A stretch of DNA of 41,524 nucleotides, taken from contig NZ_LNRZ01000015.1 in the NCBI RefSeq assembly GCF_001468265.1, positions 1 to 41,524 on the forward strand. The letters are read 5' to 3'. This document shows, piece by piece, positions 33,412 through 41,440 of this stretch (position 1 is the stretch's first letter; each line of letters opens with the position of its first letter). Source of the stretch: Sphingopyxis sp. H050. GTDB lineage: Bacteria > Pseudomonadota > Alphaproteobacteria > Sphingomonadales > Sphingomonadaceae. The notes under the pieces are model-generated. The model did no database searches. It saw nothing but the letters and a program-made list of their open reading frames with translations, and was not told where the DNA came from. A program made the translations under genes and the position numbers.

Positions 33412-34404
33412 TCACGCAAAGTTGCGCGACCGAACCTGCGCCTGATCACTGATCCGGCGGATGTGCAGCGGCACGCCTGCCTGACGGAGGCGCTGTGCAA
33501 GGTTGGACTGGATGCCCGACCCTTCACCGATGATCGCTTCAACAGGGTTCAGCTTAACGATGCTCTCGTTGCGCAGGAACGGAGCCCGGTTGCCGTGGCG
33601 CTGATCGGGGACGAACAGGATCGTGTTGACCCCGTTCTGCTGCGCCCATGCACCGGCCATGGCGTCGACGCCCTTGCGCATGCCGGTCGTGCCCAGGACC
33701 ATGTTCGGGATCCGCGACTTGATGTCGTCGAGGATAGCCCAGATCATCGCAAAATCGTGCCAATCCTTCTGGCCACCTGACACGATCACCAGCGGGCCAT
33801 CGGGCTGGAATTGTGCCCTGCGATCCTTGGCGCGTGCGGCGAGGAAATCGCGTGCCTGCACCTGGCTTGCGGTAACCCCGTTCTTGCTGACTTGCGATCC
33901 CCGTGCGGCCGTGAAGGGGCGACCGGTTTCGACCCGGTAGACGTCCGCTGCATGATCGCGCATCGCCTCGAGCGCTTCGCGGCATCCTTGCAGTGTCTGG
34001 CAGAGCTGTTGTGTTTCCTCGAGCTCGACAGCGTAAATCTCCGAAGGGTCGAAGTGGCGGGCCATTTCGCCCAGCTTCTTTGCAGCATCGTCCTCGCGAC
34101 CTTCAGCCAGGCGTGCGGTCATGTGGAAGGAGTTGACCATGCCCCAGGCGAGTTGCTGCGCAAATTCCTCCATGCGCGTGTCCTTGAGGACATCGAAGAT
34201 CGTTCCGATTGCCATCTCCACGGCGCGGCGCGCCATGTCGGGATCCGGCATCTCTGCGGCGATTGGAGCCTCGATGATGTTGAGCTTTGCCAGATCGCTG
34301 TGTTCAAGAAACGCTCCGTCATAGGATTCCGTGATCCCTTCACGAGCATCGGCGAGATTGATCCGTGCCTGAGCCAGATCTGCGAACGAATTGAAAAAAG
34401 TCAT
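33412..34404 (-). CDS. DUF2493 (YspA/SLOG-like) domain protein
   Basis: A 330-residue protein starting at the ATG at 34404, where GGAGGC precedes; the in-frame extension upstream is not protein-like. Residues 1-200 are helical. The C-terminal part (about 205-300) is the DUF2493 domain: LVIVSGGQKDWHDFAMIWAI, MVLGTTGMRKGVDAMAGAWA, NTILFVPDQRHGNRAPFLRN. This is a Rossmann-like SLOG fold that in relatives binds nucleotide-type ligands. DUF2493 genes are common on sphingomonad plasmids; the role is unknown. Confidence 0.88.
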   Translation of the reverse strand: MTFFNSFADLAQARINLADAREGITESYDGAFLEHSDLAKLNIIEAPIAAEMPDPDMARRAVEMAIGTIFDVLKDTRMEEFAQQLAWGMVNSFHMTARLAEGREDDAAKKLGEMARHFDPSEIYAVELEETQQLCQTLQGCREALEAMRDHAADVYRVETGRPFTAARGSQVSKNGVTASQVQARDFLAARAKDRRAQFQPDGPLVIVSGGQKDWHDFAMIWAILDDIKSRIPNMVLGTTGMRKGVDAMAGAWAQQNGVNTILFVPDQRHGNRAPFLRNESIVKLNPVEAIIGEGSGIQSNLAQRLRQAGVPLHIRRISDQAQVRSRNFA

Positions 34405-35085
34405 AAAAGCCTCCGATTTTTGAAATCGTCCCCACATTGGGAACAGCCAAAAACCCATCGGGCCGGACGAACCGTGTCAGGGACGGCGAGCTCGTCTCGC
34501 CGCCGCCATGGCGGGCGTGGGGGAACCGATTTTCTGCCAAGCGTGGCGCGAGCGCAGCGAGACAGCCGCGATTGCTGAAAATTGGGGGGACCGCGATCCT
34601 TGACCAAGGGGCGGCCGCCGATAGGTTTCGGCAGGTGTTCCTGTGTGTGTGGAAGAGACGTTCCCGCCCTCGAGCAGGTGAGACGAAGGCAGGGCCGGTC
34701 AGGCGCTTCAGCGCCACACCGGGCCGCCCCTTCGGCCCTGCGAAGGGGTTACAGCGGGAACTCCCCCCATCTTGAGAGACCGTTTGGCGGGGCTGGTCGC
34801 AAGACGACGGACTGTCAGGGATGATGCCGCAAAGCGGGCATCACCGCCACGCGGGCGGTGAAGGCAAGCGCAGCGACAGCCTGAGCCGATCCTTGACCGG
34901 ACGGAGGATACCGAATGACCCGCCTGCTCGCAGCAGCACGCATTACGGTCGGAAAGCTCCGAGCGCGAACGCCTTCCTGGCAAGGAAAGGCGCGTTCGCG
35001 GGTAAGGGGCGCTGCCCTGCCCGCATGGGCGGCACTTAGCGAACGAGCCCATTGTCGGAGCCCGCATTGACGCTATGTTCGGGCC
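34405..35085. other. GC-rich spacer with hairpins
   Basis: No credible gene is seen, although long frames exist on both strands. It contains TGATGCC/GGCATCA (34820-34842 area), CACCGCC/GGCGGTG immediately after, and a long near-palindrome GCGAACG...CGTTCGC (34965-34999). The 3' end carries a possible promoter for the next gene: TTGTCG at 35052, TATGTT at 35074. Confidence 0.5.
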
Positions 35086-35571
35086 ATGGCCGTCTGGCAG
35101 TTCGTCATCAACCTCATCCCTGCCTCTGCGGCGCGTATCGCAGGGGTCCACGCAGCACGGATGAGCCGCGGGCAGCTCGAGGAAGTTGTTCTGGCACTGC
35201 CCATCGCAAAGGCGGATGCGCTGTTCGCAAAACTCGACATGCTGCTGCCCGAGAAGCCGCGATCGTACACCGGTCTCCGGGTGTGGGGTGACGAACCTGC
35301 GGACGACATTCAGGTGAGCTTCGATGACGAATTCATCGAAGAAATCCAGGTCCGCTTCGACGCGGCAGATCTCTCTTTGCCTTTGGTCGGCGGGGTCTGC
35401 GACGTCGCGCGGCAACTCGACTGCGTCTTTGCAACGCCGGAGGGTGCGATCATTCAGCCAAGCAGGGAAGCTGTCGTCAGGACGGTTCTGCAATCAGACG
35501 CAGCGCATTTCGTGAGAGAGCCACAGGGCTTCATCGAAAAGGCGGTCCGTCTGGATCAGGAGGACCGATAG
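35086..35571 (+). CDS. Hypothetical protein, 161 residues, possibly leaderless
   Basis: A soluble acidic protein (MAVWQFVINLIPASAARIAG, LRVWGDEPADDIQVSFDDEF, EEIQVRFDAADLSLPLVGGV) with an alpha/beta appearance and no recognised family. It resembles small proteins of the immunity-protein kind, which is a weak impression only. No Shine-Dalgarno is seen before the ATG. A TTGTCG and TATGTT pair spaced by 16 bases would put the transcript start at or next to the A of the ATG. Confidence 0.7.
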   Translation: MAVWQFVINLIPASAARIAGVHAARMSRGQLEEVVLALPIAKADALFAKLDMLLPEKPRSYTGLRVWGDEPADDIQVSFDDEFIEEIQVRFDAADLSLPLVGGVCDVARQLDCVFATPEGAIIQPSREAVVRTVLQSDAAHFVREPQGFIEKAVRLDQEDR

Positions 35572-35692
35572 GGTCCATACCAGTGGCGGGCCACATTAAG
35601 TGACGAGCAGGAGCCGTACTTGAAGCAGACCGGCAGCTTCGTGCAGTTTGCCGCGGAAACGACAATAGCCGAGATGGCTGCGGCGGCGGTGT

Positions 35693-35989
35693 CTATGCAC
35701 AGTTCGCACAGCAGATTCTGGCAATCTTGATCTCACCTGATGCCTCCTTGGCCAACACCTCGGAAAGAGGGACGGCTTGTTGCGGAAAGACTTGATGAAT
35801 GCCTCGATGGCACGGCTTGCACACAGCATGTCGATGAGCTTCATCCGTGTATCGCTTATCGCCACGCTCAAAATCATGATGAGTGTCCGCACATCCGTCG
35901 CTAAGCGTTATGCTGCAGCGTGCGCAAACGGAATTCTCTTCGCGCGTTTTCTTGCGCCGTTTGCGCTCCGACCCACTGACGTTGGCCAT
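35693..35989 (-). CDS. HNH-like zinc-binding small protein
   Basis: A 98-residue basic protein with AGGAGA before the ATG. Cysteine/histidine spacing is C22-x2-C25, H37-H38, C57-x2-C60-H61-x3-H65, then CCANC at the end. The CxxC...H...CxxCHxxxH arrangement resembles HNH endonucleases with a zinc knuckle (VCARC, ADTHHDF, VCKPCHRGIH), but the protein is short and nuclease activity is only a possibility. It has a lysine/arginine-rich N-terminus (GSERKRRKKTREE), which suits nucleic-acid binding. Confidence 0.75.
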   Translation of the reverse strand: MANVSGSERKRRKKTREENSVCARCSITLSDGCADTHHDFERGDKRYTDEAHRHAVCKPCHRGIHQVFPQQAVPLSEVLAKEASGEIKIARICCANCA

Positions 35990-36447
35990 ATCTCATCTCC
36001 TTTCAAAGGTCTGATAAACGAAGAAGTTTGAAACGTGAAATCGCGCGCGGCAACTCGGCCGCGAGCGGCGGAACCGAGAGCCGGCGGGCCATCAGAAACG
36101 CAATGCCCCGGCGCAGCCCGAGCCGCTTGAGAGCGCCGCTCATCAGGCGGCAGCGCGCAAGCGTGGCCAGCGGCCAAATGCGTCAGCGATCGTCACCTGA
36201 AGGACCGAGACCTTTCAGGGGCTCGGTGAAGCCTTGGGTGCGCGAAGCCTTCGTGAAGACGGGGCCGCAGCGCACGGGGCGGAATAGAGCGCGATCCCGG
36301 CCAGAGGTCGGGAGACGCCACCCACTGTTTATCCTGCGAGGGGGCAACCAAGTTTGAAGCAAGGCCGCTTGCATGACGGTAGCCTCATGCAAGGCGCGCG
36401 TACGGAAGATGATACATCAACCACTCCGCTTGCCAGAGCACCATTTC
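35990..36447. other. Spacer with 9-bp-arm hairpin
   Basis: No credible gene is seen. The most evident structure is CTTGCATGA/TCATGCAAG (36368-36393), a perfect 9-base inverted repeat with an 8-base loop. Another is ACCGAG/CTCGGT near 36205-36230. Confidence 0.45.
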
Positions 36448-37083
36448 CTAGCCAGAGGTCCGTCGCGCCGCTGCAGCTTCCTCATTTGAGGGGCGCCTTT
36501 CGCCAGCATCTATGCGCGCTTTGGCAGCTTCCCAGATGGCTGGTATTTCATCGAAAGCCGCTTCGCCTGCTTCCCAGTAGTATTGGAAGAATGCCTGGAT
36601 CAGCGGCAGCCGGACCGAGTAGAGGTCATCGGTTGCAAAGCCAATGTCGAAGCGGATGATGGGCGCGAACGGGTAGCTTCGGTTGGTGGGTTCGATCTCG
36701 GGGTTAGTGGCGAAGGCGAGCGATTTTTCGATCACCTTTTCTCTCAAGATTTCATAGATCGGCTCAATGCCCTGGTCCCATTCGACGTCTTCGATGGCCT
36801 TGGTTAGGCGATCGAGCGTTTCGCTCCGCGAGGCCCATGCCTCATCGGGAAGGGTTCGGATGGCGGCTATGATCGCCTTTTGTTGTGCGTCGAGCACGGT
36901 TCGGGAGAAGTCGCGCCATTCGTCCCAGATGGCTTCGTCGTCGTGGACGTGGTTCTGAGCTGAACTGAAATACTCGGTCAGCGCTTGTCGGACGATTTCG
37001 GATCGATCGTGCCGCTGGTACTGGGCTGCGTTATCCAGATGCTCCTCGAGCTGTTCGTCGAGATTTACCCTAAAGAGTGCCAT
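36448..37083 (-). CDS. Ribbon-helix-helix protein with long C-terminal extension
   Basis: A 211-residue protein. Residues 1-45 are a CopG/Arc-type RHH domain (MALFRVNLDEQLEEHLDNAA, YQRHDRSEIVRQALTEYF). The remaining 165 residues are acidic and helical with many aromatic residues (DDEAIWDEWRDFSRTVLDAQ, PLIQAFFQYYWEAGEAAFDE) and match no family I know. GAGGAG lies nine bases before the ATG. The RHH part suggests DNA binding; the large C-terminus could be a sensor or partner-binding domain. Confidence 0.8.
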   Translation of the reverse strand: MALFRVNLDEQLEEHLDNAAQYQRHDRSEIVRQALTEYFSSAQNHVHDDEAIWDEWRDFSRTVLDAQQKAIIAAIRTLPDEAWASRSETLDRLTKAIEDVEWDQGIEPIYEILREKVIEKSLAFATNPEIEPTNRSYPFAPIIRFDIGFATDDLYSVRLPLIQAFFQYYWEAGEAAFDEIPAIWEAAKARIDAGERRPSNEEAAAARRTSG

Positions 37084-37237
37084 GATGTCATACTCCTCAG
37101 CTGCAATGTGCGGGATTATTGCGCTTTTTTGCTTCGGCGCAAAGTGTCTTGTTATTCGGTTTGCGGGTCTTTCTGATCAGGCCGATTGCGCAACCCCGCA
37201 GCACGCTTGACAACTAATGTTCTTATGATGTTCTGCC

Positions 37238-37480
37238 GTGGCTATGGGCAGCAAGCGTCTCGATACGGTGGCCGATCTGGTTCGCCATGGCCTCAACGCA
37301 CAGGTTGAATGTCTCGCATGCCGCCGCGTTGTGATCGTTCCGGCGGCCAAACTGCGAGACCGATGCTTTGCCAAATCCATCCCGATGAAGCTGGAGATCG
37401 TCGCGCGGCACTTGCGCTGCAGCTGCGGTCACCGGGGAACCAAGCTGGACGCCACCGGTGTCCAGCTGTCGCCCCCCTGA
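37238..37480 (+). CDS. Small zinc-ribbon-like protein
   Basis: An 80-residue basic protein on the plus strand with cysteine pairs CLAC (residues 25-28) and CSC (about 61-63) plus CF in between, typical of a small zinc ribbon (VECLACRRVVIVPAAKLRDR, LEIVARHLRCSCGHRGTKLD). Similar small proteins occur in alphaproteobacteria without assigned function. No strong Shine-Dalgarno was found; a TTGACA (37207-37212) is a promoter candidate but lacks a well-spaced -10. It is convergent with ssb. Confidence 0.65.
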   Translation: MAMGSKRLDTVADLVRHGLNAQVECLACRRVVIVPAAKLRDRCFAKSIPMKLEIVARHLRCSCGHRGTKLDATGVQLSPP

Positions 37481-37517
37481 AAGGGCTCGGGCGACGCCTG
37501 CGCGCCGCCCCTCCCGG

Positions 37518-37853
37518 TCAGAGAAACTCGACGTTCTCGGCGATGATCTCGCAGCCATAGCGGTCATTGCCTTCGGCGTCCTGCCAGCGCGAGTAGTGGA
37601 TGCGGCCCGTCACGGCGAGTTGGTCACCCTTGGCCTTGTGCTGGCGCAGCGGGAGCCCGAGGCCATTGAAGACGGTGACCTTGTGGAATTCTGCATCCTT
37701 GACCGGGTAGCCGGTTCCCGGATCCTTCTGGACCTTGCCGTCGCGGATGACCGGACGCTCGGTCACGAGGATCAGTTCGGTGATGCGGGTGTCGCTGCGG
37801 TCGCGGGCAACGGGATCCTTGGCGAGACGGCCGACGAGGTTGACGATGTTCAT
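37518..37853 (-). CDS. ssb: Single-stranded DNA-binding protein
   Basis: A 111-residue SSB with an OB fold: MNIVNLVGRLAKDPVARDRS, ITELILVTERP, AEFHKVTVFNGLG, GDQLAVTGRIHYSRWQDAEG, CEIIAENVEFL. It lacks the long glycine-rich linker and acidic C-terminal tip of chromosomal SSB, as is common for plasmid copies, so it may not recruit SSB partners. It probably coats the transferred strand after conjugation. AAGGAGG lies eight bases before the ATG. Confidence 0.92.
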   Translation of the reverse strand: MNIVNLVGRLAKDPVARDRSDTRITELILVTERPVIRDGKVQKDPGTGYPVKDAEFHKVTVFNGLGLPLRQHKAKGDQLAVTGRIHYSRWQDAEGNDRYGCEIIAENVEFL

Positions 37854-38329
37854 TGCATGAGCCTCCTTGGTGCCGACGGCTCGTCCGCCGGTGCCCTTAT
37901 CGAGCCTCGGCGAGAGAGCTGGGACACCGCGCGCTGCGGCGCGCGGGAAACCTCAGAAAGCGAGATGGTGCGGGCAGCCCGGCTTGCCGGGCAACACGGC
38001 TCGCATTTCTGCAGGTTGGCCCTAAGCTCGACCAGAGAGGCAGGGGCACTGGGCGGCGGACGTGCTGTTGGCACAGGAGCTTATCGCACGCCTGGACATC
38101 GACCTCGCCGCGTCTCGGCTCGCAGGAGCTTGCTGTCGACGGTGATGATCGCAGGATCGATCGCCCGTCCTCACCGATTTTAGGGAGCGAATAGACTCTT
38201 TGTGGCTGTCGTCCGGAAGACCCGATTTTGGCTACCTGGGGTGCCGATCCCCGAAGTTGCCGCCATACTGGCCTTGATGCGGGGTCAGACATGGCTCCAA
38301 GGGGGCTGCCTGTCTCTGCGTTGCGGCAA
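37854..38329. other. Spacer upstream of ssb with GC hairpins
   Basis: No credible gene is seen. Two GC-rich hairpins occur: CCGCGCGC/GCGCGCGG (37927-37946) and GCCCGGC-TT-GCCGGGC (37977-37992). They may act as terminators of the toxin-antitoxin transcript before ssb or as structural elements. Confidence 0.45.
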
Positions 38330-38734
38330 TCAATCGCGATCGACGGCAGCGGCGCCCCAGGCTGCGATGGCATCGATGGTCTTTGCCGTGAACCGCGGTG
38401 GGAGTCGTCCGGCAATGTACCCGGGCTGCTTCATCAGGGGTCTGATGTCGAACCCGGGCCAGGTGAACCGGTTGAATTCCGAAACGACAATGGCGCTGCC
38501 CGGAGCGAGCCCGGCTGCGCGTGCGATCTCATCGGGGATTGCGACAGCGTTCTTGCGCCCCTCGCCCTTGGTCGTGATCGCCGCGACCAGGTAGCGTGAC
38601 CCTTCCACACCAACGACGACGACAAAGCGTTCCTTGACGCCTTCGTCGCGGCCCCGTCTCTGCTCTTCCTCGAAGAGATAGACGTATCGGAGGATATGGC
38701 CTGCGGCGGGGCGGTCAGTCTTCCCAGCGGTCAT
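38330..38734 (-). CDS. PemK/MazF-like toxin
   Basis: A 134-residue protein starting at the ATG at 38734, inside the antitoxin gene (20-base overlap). The N-terminal GHILRYVYLFEEEQRRGRDE, KERFVVVV and AAITTKGEG and the terminal RLPPRFTAKTIDAIAAW match a PemK/MazF-like family of plasmid growth inhibitors that act as RNases. The family assignment comes from sequence pattern and from pairing with a Phd-type antitoxin. The active-site residues cannot be assigned with certainty. Confidence 0.75.
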   Translation of the reverse strand: MTAGKTDRPAAGHILRYVYLFEEEQRRGRDEGVKERFVVVVGVEGSRYLVAAITTKGEGRKNAVAIPDEIARAAGLAPGSAIVVSEFNRFTWPGFDIRPLMKQPGYIAGRLPPRFTAKTIDAIAAWGAAAVDRD

Positions 38735-39017
38735 TGGCGAGTTCACTGGCCGAAGGCCGTGCATTAGCGAAAGCCTTGCGATCGGCTTCGGTCATGTCGG
38801 ACGAAGCGACAGCTTCGATATTCATGTGGCCGGCGATCACACCGCGTGCTGCCTGTTCAAGATGGCGGAAATATTCGCTATCTGCGATGACATGTCGCTC
38901 GCGCCCATGGCTGGTGAGGACGACCGGCTGTTTGGTTGCGAGATCAAGGAACTCGCCGGTGTTGTTGTGAAACCGGGTCAGGGGAATCCTGGGGTGCTCA
39001 TTCGCCGTCGCTGGCAT
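38715..39017 (-). CDS. Phd/YefM-family antitoxin
   Basis: A 100-residue antitoxin starting at the ATG at 39017 (upstream in-frame codons are not conserved-looking; GGAGAT precedes). The N-terminal Phd/YefM domain reads IPLTRFHNNTGEFLDLATKQ, PVVLTSHGRERHVIADSEYF, with a charged C-terminal tail that would embrace the toxin. The gene precedes and overlaps the toxin gene, the standard order, and the pair probably autoregulates. Confidence 0.85.
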   Translation of the reverse strand: MPATANEHPRIPLTRFHNNTGEFLDLATKQPVVLTSHGRERHVIADSEYFRHLEQAARGVIAGHMNIEAVASSDMTEADRKAFANARPSASELANDRWED

Positions 39018-39092
39018 GGTGGTATCTCCTCTTGGCACCAAAATAGCAATTATTGCCAAAATAGCAAGATTTCTGTGGCGACGCTTGCCGCG

Positions 39093-39464
39093 CTAGCCGT
39101 CCACCTCTGCCGCCAGCAGCTCAGGCAACAAGGGGACGAGGCCCGCATCAATCGCAAAGCCCAGTGTCCGTGCGAGGCGGCAGGCTCGCGCGATTGACCC
39201 GTCTGGAACATCTAGCGCCGTTTCAATGTGCCCAAGGGTTTCACCAGCGCATGGCTCACAGACCGCGTGAAGCTTGCCCGGCTCTGCGGTGATAGCAAAC
39301 GGCCAGGTCATCGCGACACCGACAACCCTCTCATCGAGGATGAGCAGCGTATCCCCAGCAGCAATAGTCTCGTCGGTCTGCACGGCGTCGTAGGCATTGC
39401 CCGTCGAGGCGAAGGCATGGATTCGCCAGGCGCTGAAGGCGAAGCGCTCGCTGTCGGTCAGCAT
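39093..39464 (-). CDS. Hypothetical protein, 123 residues
   Basis: Starts at the ATG at 39464, overlapping the end of the upstream 171-residue gene by 7 bases, so probably translationally coupled. Soluble, acidic alpha/beta protein (TDSERFAFSAWRIHAFASTG, GDTLLILDERVVGVAMTWPF, IETALDVPDGSIARACRLAR). No family is recognised. A cysteine pair HAVCEPC may be metal- or redox-related. Confidence 0.7.
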   Translation of the reverse strand: MLTDSERFAFSAWRIHAFASTGNAYDAVQTDETIAAGDTLLILDERVVGVAMTWPFAITAEPGKLHAVCEPCAGETLGHIETALDVPDGSIARACRLARTLGFAIDAGLVPLLPELLAAEVDG

Positions 39465-39973
39465 GGCACGGCCCCTTCGGAAAAGGCGCGCTGTGCCGCT
39501 TCCGGAAAGGCTGCGGTGAGGTTGCGATGGATCGGCCCGGAGGATTCTGGAAAGAATGCCCCGGTGGTGCTCGGCCGTGTGATCCGCAGCGCGCTTGCGA
39601 CGGCATCCACGACGAAACTCACAAGCTGATCGCTGGCCGTCAGCTTGCTAAATTCAGGCGGTGCGAACCCGGCCTGATGCCAGAAGGCGATGCCGATCTC
39701 GAGGGTCTCGAGATAGCTGGCATGGCTGCCATCGTCCTGTTCGTCGTCGACGCTCGCCTCGACCGTCCGGTAGGTCCCGAAATCATGGGCGTTAGCCTTG
39801 ATCCGCAGGGTGATCCCGGCGGGCGGAGGCCCGGCGACCGCGATCAGCGCAGCCCTGTAGAGCGTGACTTCTGCGGTATTCACGAGGTCGAAGTTCGGGG
39901 TGTGGCCGATCTGCGCGCAGTCTTCGTTCCACGGAGCCCCGCCAAGATCGAGAGTCCAGTTTGTCTGTGCCAT
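39458..39973 (-). CDS. Hypothetical protein, 171 residues
   Basis: GGAGG lies six bases before the ATG. Soluble protein without known motifs (QTNWTLDLGGAPWNEDCAQI, AEVTLYRAALIAVAGPPPAG, YLETLEIGIAFWHQAGFAPP). It overlaps and precedes the 123-residue gene, so the two probably form a functional pair. The N-terminal pattern with a cysteine (NEDCAQIG) recurs in plasmid proteins of unknown function. Confidence 0.72.
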   Translation of the reverse strand: MAQTNWTLDLGGAPWNEDCAQIGHTPNFDLVNTAEVTLYRAALIAVAGPPPAGITLRIKANAHDFGTYRTVEASVDDEQDDGSHASYLETLEIGIAFWHQAGFAPPEFSKLTASDQLVSFVVDAVASALRITRPSTTGAFFPESSGPIHRNLTAAFPEAAQRAFSEGAVPC

Positions 39974-40069
39974 TCAAGCCTCCTTTGCTTGAACGGCACC
40001 TCCCCCTTCTCTTTCGCAGGCAGAGTTTCCGCTGCAGGTCGGCTCGGCTTGCAAGCACCGGGCAAAGAA

Positions 40070-40104
40070 AAGGCCCGCCCGCGACGAATGCGCGGACGGG
40101 CCTT
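40070..40104 (-). terminator. Terminator after the DUF736 gene
   Basis: AAGGCCCG (40070-40077) pairs with CGGGCCTT (40097-40104), with further pairing of CGCG inside. On the minus strand the stem is followed by TTCTTTGCC. It lies about 55 bases after the DUF736 stop. Confidence 0.7.
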
Positions 40105-40110
40105 CCCGAT

Positions 40111-40140
40111 GTGACCGGCGCGGGTCGCGGCACCGGTCAC
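40111..40140. repeat. Perfect 8-bp inverted repeat
   Basis: GTGACCGG (40111-40118) and CCGGTCAC (40133-40140) form a perfect stem directly beside the terminator. Its role is unclear; it may add to termination. Confidence 0.55.
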
Positions 40141-40156
40141 GGGGGGCTTGTCCCGG

Positions 40157-40657
40157 TCAGGCGTCGACGCTCGCGCGCGTCTTGCCCTTGGGTGCCGGAG
40201 CGGTGCTGTCGCCCAGACCGTCGCCGGTGGCAGCACCGCTGTCAACGCTGCGGTCGCTGGCCGGTTCGTCGCCGGTGGCAGTCAGCGGCGGCAGGGCGCC
40301 TTCACTCTCGCTGCCGAAGCCGTCGAGCGAGGCCTTGGGCTTCGAGCGGCGCCAGGCGACGTTGTAGCTGCCATCGTTCTGCTGGAACATGGCGACCGGG
40401 ATCGGCGCCGAGAGGCTGGGATCGTCGATCTGGCCCGAGAGGAAGCACTCGCCGGTCTCGTTCGACGAGTATTCCCAGAGCGCGCCGATCTTGACCCAGC
40501 TGCGGCGGTCCGCCGAGAGCGCCATGAGGTCGAACTTGGGTGCCCGCTCGTTGGTGGATTCGAAGGCCCGCAGCGCAACCGTCGCGCTGAAGGTCAGGGT
40601 GGTGATGCGGCCGATGTGAACGCCTTCTGCGTTGGCCTTGAGGGTGCCGATGTTCAT
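40157..40657 (-). CDS. DUF736 domain protein
   Basis: A 166-residue protein starting at the ATG at 40657 (AGGAGA eight bases upstream; a longer frame exists but is not protein-like). Residues 1-115 are the DUF736 domain (MNIGTLKANAEGVHIGRITT, FDLMALSADRRSWVKIGALW, GQIDDPSLSAPIPVAMFQQ). The last 50 are a disordered Ala/Ser/Gly-rich tail. DUF736 proteins are a hallmark of alphaproteobacterial plasmids and ICEs and lie in the non-transfer backbone; their function is unknown. Confidence 0.9.
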   Translation of the reverse strand: MNIGTLKANAEGVHIGRITTLTFSATVALRAFESTNERAPKFDLMALSADRRSWVKIGALWEYSSNETGECFLSGQIDDPSLSAPIPVAMFQQNDGSYNVAWRRSKPKASLDGFGSESEGALPPLTATGDEPASDRSVDSGAATGDGLGDSTAPAPKGKTRASVDA

Positions 40658-40860
40658 GTCGAAGTTCTCCTGATGCCGTCCGAACCCCTTGTCCGGAACA
40701 CCTTCTCCCATCCCCCCTCTCCTCCGGGCCCCTGGCCCGGCCCGTGCGCCAGCCACCGCAGGCGCGCGTCATCCTGTCCAGCCCAGAGGGCTGAGGAGTC
40801 TCGATAGTTGGATTGGAGCTGAACCGGCCCTGCTACGAGCCAGGCCCGGTCTGTACCGAC

Positions 40861-41211
40861 CTAAGCTTCGGGCTCGGACCCGTCCTTGATCTGGTTGAGG
40901 CGCGCCATGAACGCCTTGGCTTCGAGCTGATTGGGTCCATCGCGCGTGGCGAGGCAGGCCATCCTGTCGATCTCGAGCTGTGCGGCAAGACTTGCCTCGA
41001 TATGGCAATAGGGCTCGAGCGCGCGGATTGCGTCAACCGCGCGGGGCAGCTCTCCGAAAGCGGTTCCGACCCATACGAGTTCGATTTCCTCCCCGTCTTC
41101 GTCAGGAGCGCTCAGAACCTGCGCGAAATAGGTCTGAAGCGGTCGGTCCCATCCGACATAGGCACTGGCAGCAGCAATCCCGTCACGAAGCGGTACTTTG
41201 TGCCTGCTCAT
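40861..41211 (-). CDS. Hypothetical protein, 116 residues
   Basis: GGAGG lies about 11 bases before the ATG. Soluble protein (MSRHKVPLRDGIAAASAYVG, WDRPLQTYFAQVLSAPDEDG, EEIELVWVGTAFGELPRAVD) with no recognised family. It sits between DUF736 and the remnant at 41284 and is transcribed in the same direction, so it may belong to the DUF736 group of backbone genes. Confidence 0.7.
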   Translation of the reverse strand: MSRHKVPLRDGIAAASAYVGWDRPLQTYFAQVLSAPDEDGEEIELVWVGTAFGELPRAVDAIRALEPYCHIEASLAAQLEIDRMACLATRDGPNQLEAKAFMARLNQIKDGSEPEA

Positions 41212-41283
41212 GCGCTCGTTACCTCCCCACCCTTAACTGGGCCGATGCCCCGCGGCGCACTGACATGTCAGCCCCTGAACTCA

Positions 41284-41382
41284 TCAGTAGTCCGCTGGCC
41301 GCATCAGCTTGATGACGCGCTGTGTCATCGCTGGATTGGCCGGATCCTCGGACCCGAATGCCAGTTCGGTGTCGTAATAGAT
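41284..41382 (-). pseudogene. 3' remnant of an unknown gene cut near the IS110 element
   Basis: On the minus strand the frame ending at the TGA at 41284-41286 reads YYDTELAFGSEDPANPAMTQ then RVIKLMRPADY, a protein-like C-terminus. Further upstream the sequence turns into the left flank of the IS110-family transposase gene, so the gene's front part is missing. The exact junction is uncertain (about 41380-41430). Identity unknown. Confidence 0.5.
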
Positions 41383-41440
41383 CCTATGCAGGCCGGATCG
41401 GCTATGCCGTTGTTCCGTCAAACCCCACGGAGAACGCTAC

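Noticed and set aside
34708..35493. Minus-strand frame of 261 codons
   Set aside because: Mostly covers the hairpin-rich spacer and is antisense to the 161-residue gene; arginine/serine-rich composition typical of a shadow frame.
37207..37229. TTGACA...TATGAT promoter for the zinc-ribbon gene
   Set aside because: The spacer is only 11 bases, too short for a standard sigma-70 promoter.
37458..38183. Plus-strand frame of 241 codons over ssb
   Set aside because: Antisense to the recognisable SSB gene and its spacer; no Shine-Dalgarno or family.
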